From positions 1 through 64,000 of the forward strand of contig JAGFCA010000011.1 of the NCBI GenBank assembly GCA_022394755.1: 64,000 bases of DNA, written 5' to 3'. Each line of letters opens with the position of its first letter. The first letter of the stretch is position 1. Made by a program: the position numbers and the translations under genes. Shown here one piece after another: positions 37,463-47,279 of this stretch. The stretch is from Candidatus Poribacteria bacterium (GTDB lineage Bacteria; Poribacteria; WGA-4E; WGA-3G). The notes beneath the pieces were generated by a model, which saw only the letters and a list, made by a program, of their open reading frames with translations, was not told where the DNA came from and did not search any database.

Positions 37463-38842
37463 ATGTCCGATCGAGATGAATTTATCTCATTTGTATCAGA
37501 TTTCAAAGTAGTATCACCTACTATCTCACAGGAGCAACGAAAAGGTCTTTTGCGAAGAGGTGTTAACCAACACGGTCTCCAAATTGATGATGTAAATGAT
37601 ATTTTGAATAATTCAGGATTGATAATTGGTGAACAACAGGTAAATTTCTTTGAAGTATTAGACTTTAAGGTTGAAGATTTTGAAACTTACACCGAATCGG
37701 AGATTGAAGAACGTGTTCAGTCAACACACCAAAGTCTATATAGGAAATCCTTGAATTCAGGTGGACGTCCACGACCGGATGGAAAATCAGAAGAACAGTG
37801 GAGAAAAATTTTAAATGATGCACGGGATACCCTGTTAAATTCCAATAAAAGACAAGAACATATTTCTATACTCACTGCAAATTATGGTAATCAGATTCTT
37901 GATGAATCTGAAATTAATCAAACAACATCTTCTATAAGGTCTTCAACAATTACTGTTGAGGATAGGGTTATAGCAGTACATAAAAAGGTTGTAAATTCTA
38001 TAGTATTTTCACCTGATGGCACTTGTATTGCCAGTGGAAGTGCGGATAAATCAATATGTATCTGGGATGTGAATACTGGTGAAAAAAAACACACGCTAAA
38101 TGGTCATAAGGATCAAGTAAGATCTGTTGTGTATTCACCAGATGGACTAACAATTGTAAGTGGGAGTAATGACCGGACAGTATGTATCTGGAATGCTAAT
38201 TCCGGTGAGTTAAAAAAACGATTAATTGAACAAAAAGATAAGATTAGTTCCGTTGCTTATTCTCCTGATGGGAAAACTATCGCAAGTGGGAGTTATAATG
38301 GAACTATTCAATTATACAATGCTGAGACAGGGGAGCCTAAAATCCTACTCAAAGGACATAGAAATTGGGTTAGTTCCGTTTCTTATTCTCCTGATGGGAA
38401 AACAGTCGCATGTGCAAGTTATGACGGAAATGTCTATTTATGGAATTCTGAATCAGGGGAAAATACGCATGTTCTTACAGGTCATAAATTTAGTGTTATT
38501 GCAGTAACCTATTCCCCCAATTCTGAAACAATCATAAGTATTGATCTGCAAGGAACAATTCTTGCATGGAATGCTATCTCAGGGAAATCCAAGATCCTTC
38601 CAAAGGGTTTGATGTCTTGGATTAGTTCAGTAACATATTCTCCAGATACAACTATTCTCGCATGTGGTAGTTATCATGGGTCAATCACTTTATGGGATAT
38701 AAATAGCTGGGAAGAAATAAAAACTATTACTGGACATACCTCAACTGTAAAAGCACTATCCTATTCTCCAAATGGAAGGATTCTGGCAAGTTGTGGTGGA
38801 GATGGTAAGGTACGAATTTGGAATTCATCAATAAATAAGTAA
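37463..38842 (+). CDS. Array protein 1: adaptor plus J-like module with a seven-bladed WD40 propeller
   Basis: Residues 1-58 are helical (EFISFVSDFK, then EQRKGLLRRGVNQHGL). Residues 60-135 look like a J domain: FFEVLDFKVEDF as helix I, then a helix II ending YRKSLNSGGRPRPDG in place of Y-H-P-D, then EQWRKILNDARDTLLNSNKR as helix III. From about 175, seven WD40 repeats follow (for example FSPDGTCIASGSADKSICIW). WD40 propellers bind proteins or peptides. It is the only WD40 member of the array and is closest to the Hsp70 gene (77 bases). No enzyme motif is present. Confidence 0.85.
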   Translation: MSDRDEFISFVSDFKVVSPTISQEQRKGLLRRGVNQHGLQIDDVNDILNNSGLIIGEQQVNFFEVLDFKVEDFETYTESEIEERVQSTHQSLYRKSLNSGGRPRPDGKSEEQWRKILNDARDTLLNSNKRQEHISILTANYGNQILDESEINQTTSSIRSSTITVEDRVIAVHKKVVNSIVFSPDGTCIASGSADKSICIWDVNTGEKKHTLNGHKDQVRSVVYSPDGLTIVSGSNDRTVCIWNANSGELKKRLIEQKDKISSVAYSPDGKTIASGSYNGTIQLYNAETGEPKILLKGHRNWVSSVSYSPDGKTVACASYDGNVYLWNSESGENTHVLTGHKFSVIAVTYSPNSETIISIDLQGTILAWNAISGKSKILPKGLMSWISSVTYSPDTTILACGSYHGSITLWDINSWEEIKTITGHTSTVKALSYSPNGRILASCGGDGKVRIWNSSINK

Positions 38843-38927
38843 AACAATATGGAGCCACCAACCATCCATGCAAGGTATATTACAACGAAATTACTACTGA
38901 TCATATAATTTCAAATAGGTTCAATTC

Positions 38928-40211
38928 ATGTCCAAATCCGATGACTTCATTGCATTCATCAGTACTTTCAAAGATGCATCCCCTACGATTTCCGATGAAC
39001 AACGGAAAGGTTTTCTCAGGCTTGCAGTGGAAAAATATGGATTAACCTTTGATGAAGCAACATCTATATTTGATGCTTCGGGGATAGTAATTGGGGAAAT
39101 AGATAATCTACTTGAAATCTTTGGATTAACTGTCACAGAGATTAAAAGATATAATCAATCTGAAATTGTCAATCGCGTTGAGTCAATCCACAAGAAACTA
39201 TATAATGAATCTTTAATGTCGGGTGGTCGTCCACGGCAAGACGGCAGGTCAGAAGAACAGTGGCGTAGGATATTAAATCAAGCAAGAGATACACTAACTG
39301 ACTCGAAAAAACGTAACGAATATCTATCTTCACTACAATATAAAGAACCCTTCAATGAAATTAATTCAGGAGCAACAAGTCTTGAGGATATGTCATTTAT
39401 ACCTGAAGGTGAGTTTGAAATGGGTAGTAATGATGAAGAGGCGTTTGATGATGAGAATCCGGTTCATACTGTTTTTTTAAATGAATTCTATATTGACCAA
39501 TATCCTGTAACCAATGCACAATACAAGGTATTCCTTGATGCTAATCCACACTGGAATAAGCATGAAATGCCAAAAAAATATGGGGATGTTGATTATCTTA
39601 AACATTGGCGATGGGATACTTTTCCGAAAGGTGAAGCAGAATTTCCTGTTAGCAATGTTAGTTGGTATGCTGCTATGGCTTATGCACAATGGAAAGGTAA
39701 ACGATTGCCAACTGAGGCGGAATGGGAAAAAGCTGCACGCGGTGGATTAGTGGGTTATAATTATCCTCACGGTAATTCTATAGATGCAACTTCTGCGAAT
39801 TTTGACTGGAATATTGGTAAAACCACTCCTATTGGAAAATACCCTGCAAACGGATATGGTCTCTATGATATGTGTGGAAATGTGTGGGAATGGTGTCTTG
39901 ACAAATATGAGAAATCATTTTATAAAAATTCTCCCGATCGAAACCCTATTGCTAGTGAACAGACAATTGATTCCTTAAATCACAACTTCTTAGAGATCGA
40001 TTCCAATCGGGTTTTACGGGGTGGTTCATGGCGTATTCCTGCATCATTAATCAGAACAGCAAAACGAAATGCTGAAGCACCATGGTTTTCACTGAATGTT
40101 ATTGGGTTTCGGTGTGTATATCAAGATTTACATAAGGATAAATCTCTTATTTCTCCTTCCGATGGATCACTTATCTCACATTATTCAAAATTAGATTATG
40201 CCAAAACGTAA
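38928..40211 (+). CDS. Array protein 2: adaptor plus J-like module with a SUMF1-fold domain
   Basis: The 427-residue protein has the shared N-terminal module (residues 1-135, with GGRPRQDGRSEEQWRRIL) and, from about 150, a formylglycine-generating-enzyme-like (SUMF1) fold: MSFIPEGEFEMGS, QYPVTNAQYKVFL, VSWYAAMAYAQWKGKRLPTE, DMCGNVWEWCLD and RVLRGGSWRIPAS...IGFRCVY. The catalytic Cys pair of true FGE (after GGSY) is absent; the segment reads GGSWRIPASLIRTA. So it is more likely a binding domain than a sulfatase maturase. Its end overlaps the next gene by 14 bases. Confidence 0.85.
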   Translation: MSKSDDFIAFISTFKDASPTISDEQRKGFLRLAVEKYGLTFDEATSIFDASGIVIGEIDNLLEIFGLTVTEIKRYNQSEIVNRVESIHKKLYNESLMSGGRPRQDGRSEEQWRRILNQARDTLTDSKKRNEYLSSLQYKEPFNEINSGATSLEDMSFIPEGEFEMGSNDEEAFDDENPVHTVFLNEFYIDQYPVTNAQYKVFLDANPHWNKHEMPKKYGDVDYLKHWRWDTFPKGEAEFPVSNVSWYAAMAYAQWKGKRLPTEAEWEKAARGGLVGYNYPHGNSIDATSANFDWNIGKTTPIGKYPANGYGLYDMCGNVWEWCLDKYEKSFYKNSPDRNPIASEQTIDSLNHNFLEIDSNRVLRGGSWRIPASLIRTAKRNAEAPWFSLNVIGFRCVYQDLHKDKSLISPSDGSLISHYSKLDYAKT

Positions 40212-41484
40212 TGAGTATATTGAATTGATTAATGAATTCAAGACTGTCTCCCCAACAATTACAGATCAACAACGGATCGGTCTTCTTCGACGGGGTGTTC
40301 AACAATATGGCATATCAATTTCTGAAGCAGAGGACATAATTCAATCATCAGGCTTAATTGTTGGTGTAAAAATAGATTACTTCAAAATATTAGGGATTTC
40401 CATAAAAGATATACAGAATAAAAACGAGGAATTAATCACCTCAGAAATTCATTCGAAACACAAAGAACTATATAACACCTCATTAAAAGCAGGAGGTCGT
40501 ATACGATCTGATGGTAAAACTGAAGAACAGTGGCGGATCATACTAAATGAAGCACGCGATACACTTAAGAATGTTGAAAAACGTAAATACTATATTGCAG
40601 CATTACAAGCCGATGTTCAACCTGTAATTGAATTCCTACATGAGAATCCACCTATTCAAGATGCTGATGTATTAGGAGAATCAATTTCATTACAACCCGT
40701 AATTGAAGATAGTATGGCACTCATCCCCGCTGGAGAATTTCTGATGGGGAGTGAGGACATTGAAGCATACAATGACGAAAAGCCAATACACACTGTATAC
40801 ATTGATGACTTTTATATCGATCAATATCCTGTTACAAATATAGAATATAAAGAATTTGTCGATGCTAATCCTGAATGGGGTAAATCTAAAAAATGGTATG
40901 AGACTACCAGAGATACTATAAGTATTGACAAAAAATATCATGACGGTGATCACCTAAAAAACTGGAAAGGAAATAATTATCGGAGACATTGTGATTACCA
41001 TCCTGTAACTTGGGTTAGTTGGTATGGAGCAATGGCTTACGCACTATGGAAGGGTAAACGACTACCAACGGAAGCTGAGTGGGAAAAAGCTGCACGGGGA
41101 GGTTTAGTCGGACAGAAATATCCATGGGGTAACTCTTCAATTGTAAAACATCCTAACAGCGGCAACTTTTTCCATTATACCAACAAAGTTGGTCAAAATT
41201 ATGAAAATGGGTATGGTATTTATGATATGGCTGATAATGTTTTTGAATGGTGTATAGATTTATGGGATGAAAACTACTATACGCATTCTCCATATAATAA
41301 TCCTATCGCTGATGGATATTTAGTAGATATTTTACAGGATTTTACAAGTGTCATTACTCCGAGAGTGATTCGGGGCGGATCCTCTGTAATTACACCAATA
41401 AACACTCGTGTTTCATATCGACATAGAAATACACCTAATTATACAAGCTTTCATATCGGATTTCGTTGTGTAAAATCTATATAA
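40198..41484 (+). CDS. Array protein 3: adaptor plus J-like module with a SUMF1-fold domain
   Basis: The 428-residue protein has the shared module (GVQQYGISISEAEDII, then FKILGISIKDI and GGRIRSDGKTEEQWRIIL) and a SUMF1 domain from about 175 (MALIPAGEFLMGSED, QYPVTNIEYKEF, VSWYGAMAYALWKGKRLPTE, DMADNVFEWCID, RVIRGGSSVITP, IGFRCVKSI). The usual G-N-x-W-E-W block is D-N-V-F-E-W, slightly changed. No Cys follows the GGSS motif. It starts inside the previous gene (14-base overlap), so the two are translationally coupled, the only such overlap in the array. Confidence 0.85.
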   Translation: MPKRNEYIELINEFKTVSPTITDQQRIGLLRRGVQQYGISISEAEDIIQSSGLIVGVKIDYFKILGISIKDIQNKNEELITSEIHSKHKELYNTSLKAGGRIRSDGKTEEQWRIILNEARDTLKNVEKRKYYIAALQADVQPVIEFLHENPPIQDADVLGESISLQPVIEDSMALIPAGEFLMGSEDIEAYNDEKPIHTVYIDDFYIDQYPVTNIEYKEFVDANPEWGKSKKWYETTRDTISIDKKYHDGDHLKNWKGNNYRRHCDYHPVTWVSWYGAMAYALWKGKRLPTEAEWEKAARGGLVGQKYPWGNSSIVKHPNSGNFFHYTNKVGQNYENGYGIYDMADNVFEWCIDLWDENYYTHSPYNNPIADGYLVDILQDFTSVITPRVIRGGSSVITPINTRVSYRHRNTPNYTSFHIGFRCVKSI

Positions 41485-41536
41485 ATTAAATAAAATAATA
41501 ATCATCTACTTTTGGCTCATAAGAAATTATTCAATT

Positions 41537-42753
41537 ATGACAGAAAACAAAGAATTCATAGAATTTGTAAATAGATTAAAAACACTATCACCTATAATAA
41601 CAGAAGAACAGCGTATTGGTCTTATACGCCAAGGTGTTCATGAGTACGGTCTCACAACTGATGATGCCGAAAATATTCTGAAAACTTCAGGATTAATTGT
41701 TGGTGAACAGGAAAATCATTTTGAGATATTAGGTATCCCTATTGAAGATATTAAAAATCTAACTGAATCTGATATCGTAGCGTATGTAAAATCTGTACAT
41801 GAAGAACTGTACAGAGCTTCTTTGAATGCGGGGGACGTCCACGGTCTGATGGTAGAACAGAAGAAGAGTGGCGAAAACTGTTAAATCAAGCAAGAGATAA
41901 ATTAATAGATCCTAATGTACGATGGTTACATATTCCAAGTGAAGAAAAAGACATTCAATCAGAAACCAAAGGAACGCAGATTATTACAGATAACATGGTG
42001 TTGATTCCACATGGAGAGTTACAAATGGGAAGTGATGATCTTGGGTCTGACAAAAACGAAATACCTATCCAAACAGTATATGTTAGGGAATTCTATATAG
42101 ACGCTTTTCCTGTAACAAATATTGAATTTAAGCTATTTTTGGATAAAAATCCTAAATGGAAAACTTCCAAACTAATGGATGGGTTTACCATGAGAAAATA
42201 TCGTGATAGTGATTACTTAAAAACTTGGGACAGGAACAAATTTCCAGCCGGAAAAGAAGATCATCCGGTAACTTGGGTAAGTTGGTATGCAGCTATGGCT
42301 TATGCTCAATGGTTAGGCAAAAGATTGCCTACAGAAGCAGAATGGGAAAAAGCCGCCCGCGGTGGTTTAGATGGAGAGAAATACCCATGGGGGAATTCTC
42401 TTGATAAATCGTTGGCAAATTATGGTATAAACTTAGGCAGTACAACCCCAATTCGACATTATCCTCCGAATAATTATGGAATATACGATATGGTGGGAAA
42501 TGTAAATGAATGGTGTTTAGATAACAGAGAGCCAGACTTATATCAATCTTCACAAGGGATTAATCATGTCATGGATGACACCATTCAGAATATAGTAAAA
42601 GCATATACAAACATTAGAAAAAAGCGTATAGTAAGAGGCGGTTCATGGCATACTGCTGTTAAAGACCTACGAATATCCTACAGAAAGGATTTACCTCCAA
42701 CGACAACTGCAAGTGTTACAGGTTTTCGTTGTGTGAAACCTACCAACAAGTAA
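41537..42753 (+). pseudogene. Array protein 4: adaptor plus J-like module with SUMF1-fold domain, one-base frameshift
   Basis: The first frame (41537 onward) gives the shared module up to LYRASLNAG, then fails. In the paralogue at 42796 the same DNA reads GGA GGA CGT CCA CGG; here a G run at 41830-41834 is one base short, so the frame shifts. Adding one G restores GGRPRSDGRTEEEW and joins the SUMF1 part (MVLIPHGELQMGSDD, VSWYAAMAYAQWLGKRLPTE, DMVGNVNEWCLD, RIVRGGSWHTAVKD, TGFRCVK), for 405 residues. The C-terminal part could only be made from the ATG at 41995. Error or decay cannot be told apart here. Confidence 0.8.
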
Positions 42754-42795
42754 GAAATATTATTCTTATATTAAAATCCTAATTGAGGATCAAGA

Positions 42796-44073
42796 ATGCG
42801 TGAATATGATGAATTTCTCACTGTAATCAACACCCTCAAATCATTATCACCTGTAATAACAGAAGAACAGCGAATTGGTCTTATACGACAAGGCATTCAA
42901 GAATATGGTCTTACTACAGAGGAAGCGGATAATATTCTGAGAACCTCAGGATTAATTGTTGGTAAACAAGATAGTTATTTTGATGTCTTAGGAATCTCAA
43001 TTGAAGAACTGGAAAAACTCAGTGAAGCTGATATCATAGAATATGTTGAAGCTGTATTCGAAAGACTCTACCGAGCTTCTTTGAATGCTGGAGGACGTCC
43101 ACGGTCTGATGGTAGAACAGAAGAAGAATGGCGAAACATTTTGAATCAAGTAAAAGACACATTAATTGATCCAAGAAAAAGACATAACTACATTTCAACA
43201 CTTCATCATGAGGATACCCAGAACATTGAAAACGAAGTGTCAACAGAAAGTCTGACAACACCACAGGGATTATTGAAAGAAATTGTTCCAATTGGTATTG
43301 ATGTACCTGAAGATATGGTATATATACCAGCAGGAGAATTCCAGATGGGTAGCGAACATGCTGATGCTGAGGAAGATGAAAAGCCAATTCATACTGTTTC
43401 TGTTAATGAATTTCTTATGGATAAACATCCTGTTACAAATCGGGAATTTAGAGAATTTCTACAAAATAATCCTCAGTGGCGTAAACCTGAATTCCTTCAT
43501 AGTCATATCAAAATGGGTTTACATGATGGATCATATTTGAAGGATTGGCAGATGAGCATGTATCCAGCAGGGAAAGGTGATCATCCAGTTACCCAGGTGA
43601 GCTGGTATGCCGCTATGGCTTATGCACAATGGAAAGGTAAACGATTGCCAACTGAGGCAGAATGGGAAAAAGCTGCACGTGGTGGTTTGGAGGGAAAAGA
43701 CTATTCATTTGCTAATATTGAAGAGATCGACATTACAAAATCAACTTTCAATTCCGACGATACTGTTAGGATCGGACTTACACCGGAAAACAATTACGGA
43801 TTGTATGATATGTGTGGAAATGTCTGGGAATGGTGTCTTGATGCATATAATGCCGATTTCTATAACCACGCACCACAGAATAACCCTTTCTATGGACCAA
43901 ACAGCAGAGAATGGGTTTTAGATAACTTTCGACTTATAACTATCGGACGGGTCTTACGTGGTGGTCCATGGGGTATTGAATCTATAGGAGCTCGTGTTTC
44001 ACAACGTCTAAGAAGTCATCCAACTGATACATTATCAACATATAGCTTTCGTTGCGTAAAAGATATAGGATAA
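42796..44073 (+). CDS. Array protein 5: adaptor plus J-like module with a SUMF1-fold domain
   Basis: The 425-residue protein is the clearest case of the shared module: EEQRIGLIRQGIQEYGLTTE (helical), FDVLGISIEELEKL (J helix I), FERLYRASLNAGGRPRSDG (helix II and the loop without HPD) and WRNILNQVKDTLIDPRKRHN (helix III). The SUMF1 domain starts near 175 (MVYIPAGEFQMGSE, VSWYAAMAYAQWKGKRLPTE, DMCGNVWEWCLD, RVLRGGPWGIESIG, SFRCVKDIG). It lacks FGE cysteines. The ATG follows GAGG. A stretch of its middle is almost identical in DNA to array protein 2. A 480-base repeat-rich gap follows. Confidence 0.86.
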   Translation: MREYDEFLTVINTLKSLSPVITEEQRIGLIRQGIQEYGLTTEEADNILRTSGLIVGKQDSYFDVLGISIEELEKLSEADIIEYVEAVFERLYRASLNAGGRPRSDGRTEEEWRNILNQVKDTLIDPRKRHNYISTLHHEDTQNIENEVSTESLTTPQGLLKEIVPIGIDVPEDMVYIPAGEFQMGSEHADAEEDEKPIHTVSVNEFLMDKHPVTNREFREFLQNNPQWRKPEFLHSHIKMGLHDGSYLKDWQMSMYPAGKGDHPVTQVSWYAAMAYAQWKGKRLPTEAEWEKAARGGLEGKDYSFANIEEIDITKSTFNSDDTVRIGLTPENNYGLYDMCGNVWEWCLDAYNADFYNHAPQNNPFYGPNSREWVLDNFRLITIGRVLRGGPWGIESIGARVSQRLRSHPTDTLSTYSFRCVKDIG

Positions 44074-44554
44074 AACCGCATTTGTTATAAATATAATTTA
44101 ATTTCCTTATCATCTATAGGTACTTTAGTTTGGACAATCCTGAGTGTTATTGTCAATTTTCAAACTGTTCTTGGTTTTCACCACATTATTGAGTAAATCC
44201 GATTATAAGATATATTAATAGATATGAATAAAACAGCTCCCTGCAGGACGAAATGTGTGTAGAATCACTATAACGTACAATGGTAAAGCCCCAGAGGGGT
44301 GAAATGTGAGAGAATTACTATAACATACAATGGTAAAACCCAAGAGGGGCGAATGTCTGTAGAATTACTATAACATACAATGCTCAAGTACAAGAGGGGC
44401 GAAATGTGAGAGAATTACTATAACATACAATGGTAAAGCCCCAGAGGGGTGAAATGTCTGTAGAATTACTAAAACAAATAATGGTAAAGCCCCAGAGGGG
44501 CGAAATGTCTGTAGATCAAAACTGTCCAAACTATAGTAATAGGTATACTTCATT
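44074..44554. other. Gap with the 50-bp repeat array between array proteins 5 and 6
   Basis: The 480-base gap is far longer than the other gaps of the array (about 50-90 bases, except one). Its second half is the tandem repeat listed separately. The first half is AT-rich and holds no gene. It may separate two transcription units. Confidence 0.55.
44234..44516 (+). repeat. Tandem 50-bp repeat, five full units and one partial
   Basis: Units start at about 44234, 44285, 44335, 44385, 44435 and 44486, each 50-51 bases. A unit holds a GC-rich palindrome, GCCCCAGAGGGGC or a variant, then GAAATGT, a GAGAGAATTACTATAAC block and ATACAATGGT. The copies differ at a few places. There are no unrelated spacers, so it is not a CRISPR array. 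A related 51-bp repeat lies at 63605-63690. The hairpin could pause transcription or act as a recombination site. Confidence 0.85.
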
Positions 44555-45844
44555 ATGGCAAGACGTGAAGAATTCATTCAGATTATCAACACTTTTAAAA
44601 CGGTGTCAGCAATTATAACAGACAATCAAAGACGAGGTCTGTTGCAACAGGCTGTACAAACATACAATCTCTCTATTCAGGAAGGTATAGAGATTTTGGA
44701 TTCCTTAGGAATAGTTGTCGGTGAACAGACAAACTAGCTTGAGATTTTAGGTCTATCCCTACAGGAAATACAAGGTAAGGATGACCAGACAATCACGGAT
44801 ATTGTTAAAATAGCACATGATGACTTATATAAAGCATCGTTAGCTGCTGGTGGACGCATAAGATCAGATGGAAAAACTGAAGATCAGTGGCGAATGATAC
44901 TGAATCAAGCACGAGATATTCTGTGTGATATAAACAAAAGAAACGAATATATTACAAATCTACTTCAAGATGAATCTGAAGATTACACAATCCAAAATTC
45001 TTCCACAGGTCACAGTACCAATCCAAACGAAATACAGACCAGTGGAATTCCATCTGAAGCTGCCATTCAACAAATAATAGATCCTGTAGAAATTGATATA
45101 CCTTCTGAAATGGTATTGATCCCTTCAGGAGTATTTTTGGCAGGATTACAAGACAAAAAAATCAATGAGAGTGAGACATCGTCACATAATGTATACTTAA
45201 ATGGCTTTTTGATAGATAAATATCCTGTAACTAATTCTGAATTCAGTGTCTTTCTATCAGAAAACGAACTGTGGCAAAAATACAACATTTCTAAGAAATA
45301 CAACAGTGGAAAATATCTTAGTTCTTGGAATGGAAATAGCTATCCAAAAAATAAAGGTGATGATCCGGTTGTTGGTGTGAGTTGGTATGCAGCAATGGCT
45401 TATGCTAAATGGATAGAAAAACGGCTACCTACAGATATTGAATGGGAAAAAGCAGCGCGCGGCGGATTAACTGAAAAAACATACCCTTGGGGTGAAGATA
45501 TTACTAATAACCTGGCGAATTACGGAATGAGAGTAGGGAGTACTACCCCTGTTGGGACCTACCCACCAAATGAATATGGTGTATATGATATAGTAGGAAA
45601 TGTATGGGAATGGTGCCTAAATCAATATCAAGAAAATTCAGCGAATAGTAAACCAAATATATCTATTCAAGAGATTAGTGATATTATAGATTCCTACTTA
45701 GAAATTGAAAGTGATCGTGTATTACGGGGAGGTTCATGGGCAAGTAGTGAGCAAGCTCTCTCAGTGGGATATAGAGGTTTTGCCACCCCTAATATTACAT
45801 ATTATAGTTACGGATTTCGATGTGTAAAGGATATTCATAGTTAA
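44555..45844 (+). pseudogene. Array protein 6: adaptor plus J-like module with SUMF1-fold domain, in-frame amber
   Basis: The frame from the ATG at 44555 covers 430 codons with one TAG at 44735-44737. It falls where the paralogues have a Tyr or Phe (EQTN-stop-LEILGLSLQEI compared with NYFEVLGLSIEEL), so one base change (TAG to TAT or TAC) would mend it. The J-like module continues as AAGGRIRSDGKTEDQWRMIL, then the SUMF1 domain (MVLIPSGVFLAG, VSWYAAMAYAKWIEKRLPTD, DIVGNVWEWCLN, RVLRGGSWASSEQ, YGFRCVKDI). The first metal-side block is weaker (FLAGLQ in place of F-x-M-G-S). Restart at 44894 would lose the J-like part. Confidence 0.8.
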
Positions 45845-45902
45845 AATACTTCATTCCTTATAAAACTAATTAATAGTGTTCATCTATTTAGGAATTACCT
45901 GA

Positions 45903-47279
45903 ATGAAAAAACGTGAAGAATTCATAGATACTATCAATTTATTAAGATCTACATCCAATACCATCTCTGTAGAACAACGGACAGGTATTTTAAAACAAGG
46001 TGTACAAGAATACGGACTATCAATTAAAGAAGCCGATATAATTATAAGAGAAACAGGATTAAGAGTCGCGGACACTATTAATTACTTTAGAGCCTTAGGT
46101 TTGTCCAATCATGAATTTGAAAATCTAAATGAAAACACTATTACATCAATTATAGAAGATGCACATAGACAACATTATACAGATTCATTAAAAGCAGGTG
46201 GACTTCCTCGTACAGACGGGAGAACACAAAAACAGTGGAGAATTATTCTAAATTATGCAAGAGATACTTTAATAGATCCTCAAAAACGTGAGAAATATTT
46301 ATCTCAATTATTAAGTGAAGAATACACTTCAGATAATTTCAATGAGGATTTATTAAACATACATTCCACTGATATTGAAAACGGTAATCAAAAGCTTGAT
46401 GCCCGAATATCACTAAATAATCAGACTCCCCTACTACAATCACCGCAGATAGATTCAAATCAGAAGGTAATTACCCCTACTGATATTCCTTCAGATATGG
46501 AATATGTACCTGCTGGCGATTTCAAAATGGGAAGTAATGATGAAAAAGGTAGCAACAGAGAAAAACCCGCACATGACGTGTATGTTGATGACTTTTACAT
46601 CGACACGTATTTAGTTACCAATGCAAAATATAAAGAATTTTTAGATGCTAACCCGCAATGGACAAAACCAATAAAATGGTCTCTCTTTGAAAAAAGCAAG
46701 AAATCCTATATCAATGAAAAATATCATGACGGTGATTACCTCAAACATTGGCATGAAAATACCTACCCTGATGATAAAGCAGACCATCCTGTAACGTGGG
46801 TGAGTTGGTATGCTGCAATGGCTTATGCTCAATGGATCGGAAAACGGCTACCTACAGAAGCAGAATGGGAAAAAGCTACACGCGGTGGAATATCTGACCA
46901 GAAGTATCCTTGGGGTGAATCAATTGATTATACCATCGCTAATTATAATAACTATATTGGTAAAACAACTTCTGTCGGTCAGTATCCTGCTAATGGATAT
47001 GGAATTCATGATATGATAGGCAATGTTTGGGAATGGTGTCTTGACGAATACCAGGAAAATTTCTATTCAATTTCAGAACCCAAAAACCCAATCTGTGGAA
47101 TAAGTACGGTTGAATCAATAGAATATAGTAATGTGGACCATAGAAAAGAACGAGTATTGCGTGGAGGTTCTTGGCTTGATGCATCTCAATTCGTGCGGTC
47201 TGCATCTCGATATAGGAATTCACCAACACGCACTCTCGCAAGAATTGGGTTTCGTTGTGTAAAAATGGTTAACTCTTAA
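45903..47279 (+). CDS. Array protein 7: adaptor plus J-like module with a SUMF1-fold domain
   Basis: The 458-residue protein has the shared module (RTGILKQGVQEYGLSIKE, then FRALGLSNHEFENL and GGLPRTDGRTQKQWRIIL) and a longer linker of about 60 polar residues before the SUMF1 domain (MEYVPAGDFKMGSND, TYLVTNAKYKEFL, VSWYAAMAYAQWIGKRLPTE, DMIGNVWEWCLD, RVLRGGSWLDASQF, IGFRCVKMV). Its variable C-terminal segment reads RSASRYRNSPTRTLAR, close in style to the variable regions of DGR-targeted FGE-fold proteins. It lacks FGE cysteines. Confidence 0.85.
   Translation: MKKREEFIDTINLLRSTSNTISVEQRTGILKQGVQEYGLSIKEADIIIRETGLRVADTINYFRALGLSNHEFENLNENTITSIIEDAHRQHYTDSLKAGGLPRTDGRTQKQWRIILNYARDTLIDPQKREKYLSQLLSEEYTSDNFNEDLLNIHSTDIENGNQKLDARISLNNQTPLLQSPQIDSNQKVITPTDIPSDMEYVPAGDFKMGSNDEKGSNREKPAHDVYVDDFYIDTYLVTNAKYKEFLDANPQWTKPIKWSLFEKSKKSYINEKYHDGDYLKHWHENTYPDDKADHPVTWVSWYAAMAYAQWIGKRLPTEAEWEKATRGGISDQKYPWGESIDYTIANYNNYIGKTTSVGQYPANGYGIHDMIGNVWEWCLDEYQENFYSISEPKNPICGISTVESIEYSNVDHRKERVLRGGSWLDASQFVRSASRYRNSPTRTLARIGFRCVKMVNS

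Noticed and set aside
44234-44516. CRISPR array
   Set aside because: The units are contiguous 50-bp copies that match along their whole length; there are no unique spacers and no cas genes.
5375-44737. Amber (UAG) codon reassignment
   Set aside because: Several intact genes end properly at TAG (for example ubiX at 17997, the UbiA-type gene at 18853 and GH95 at 52680), with neighbours starting right after.
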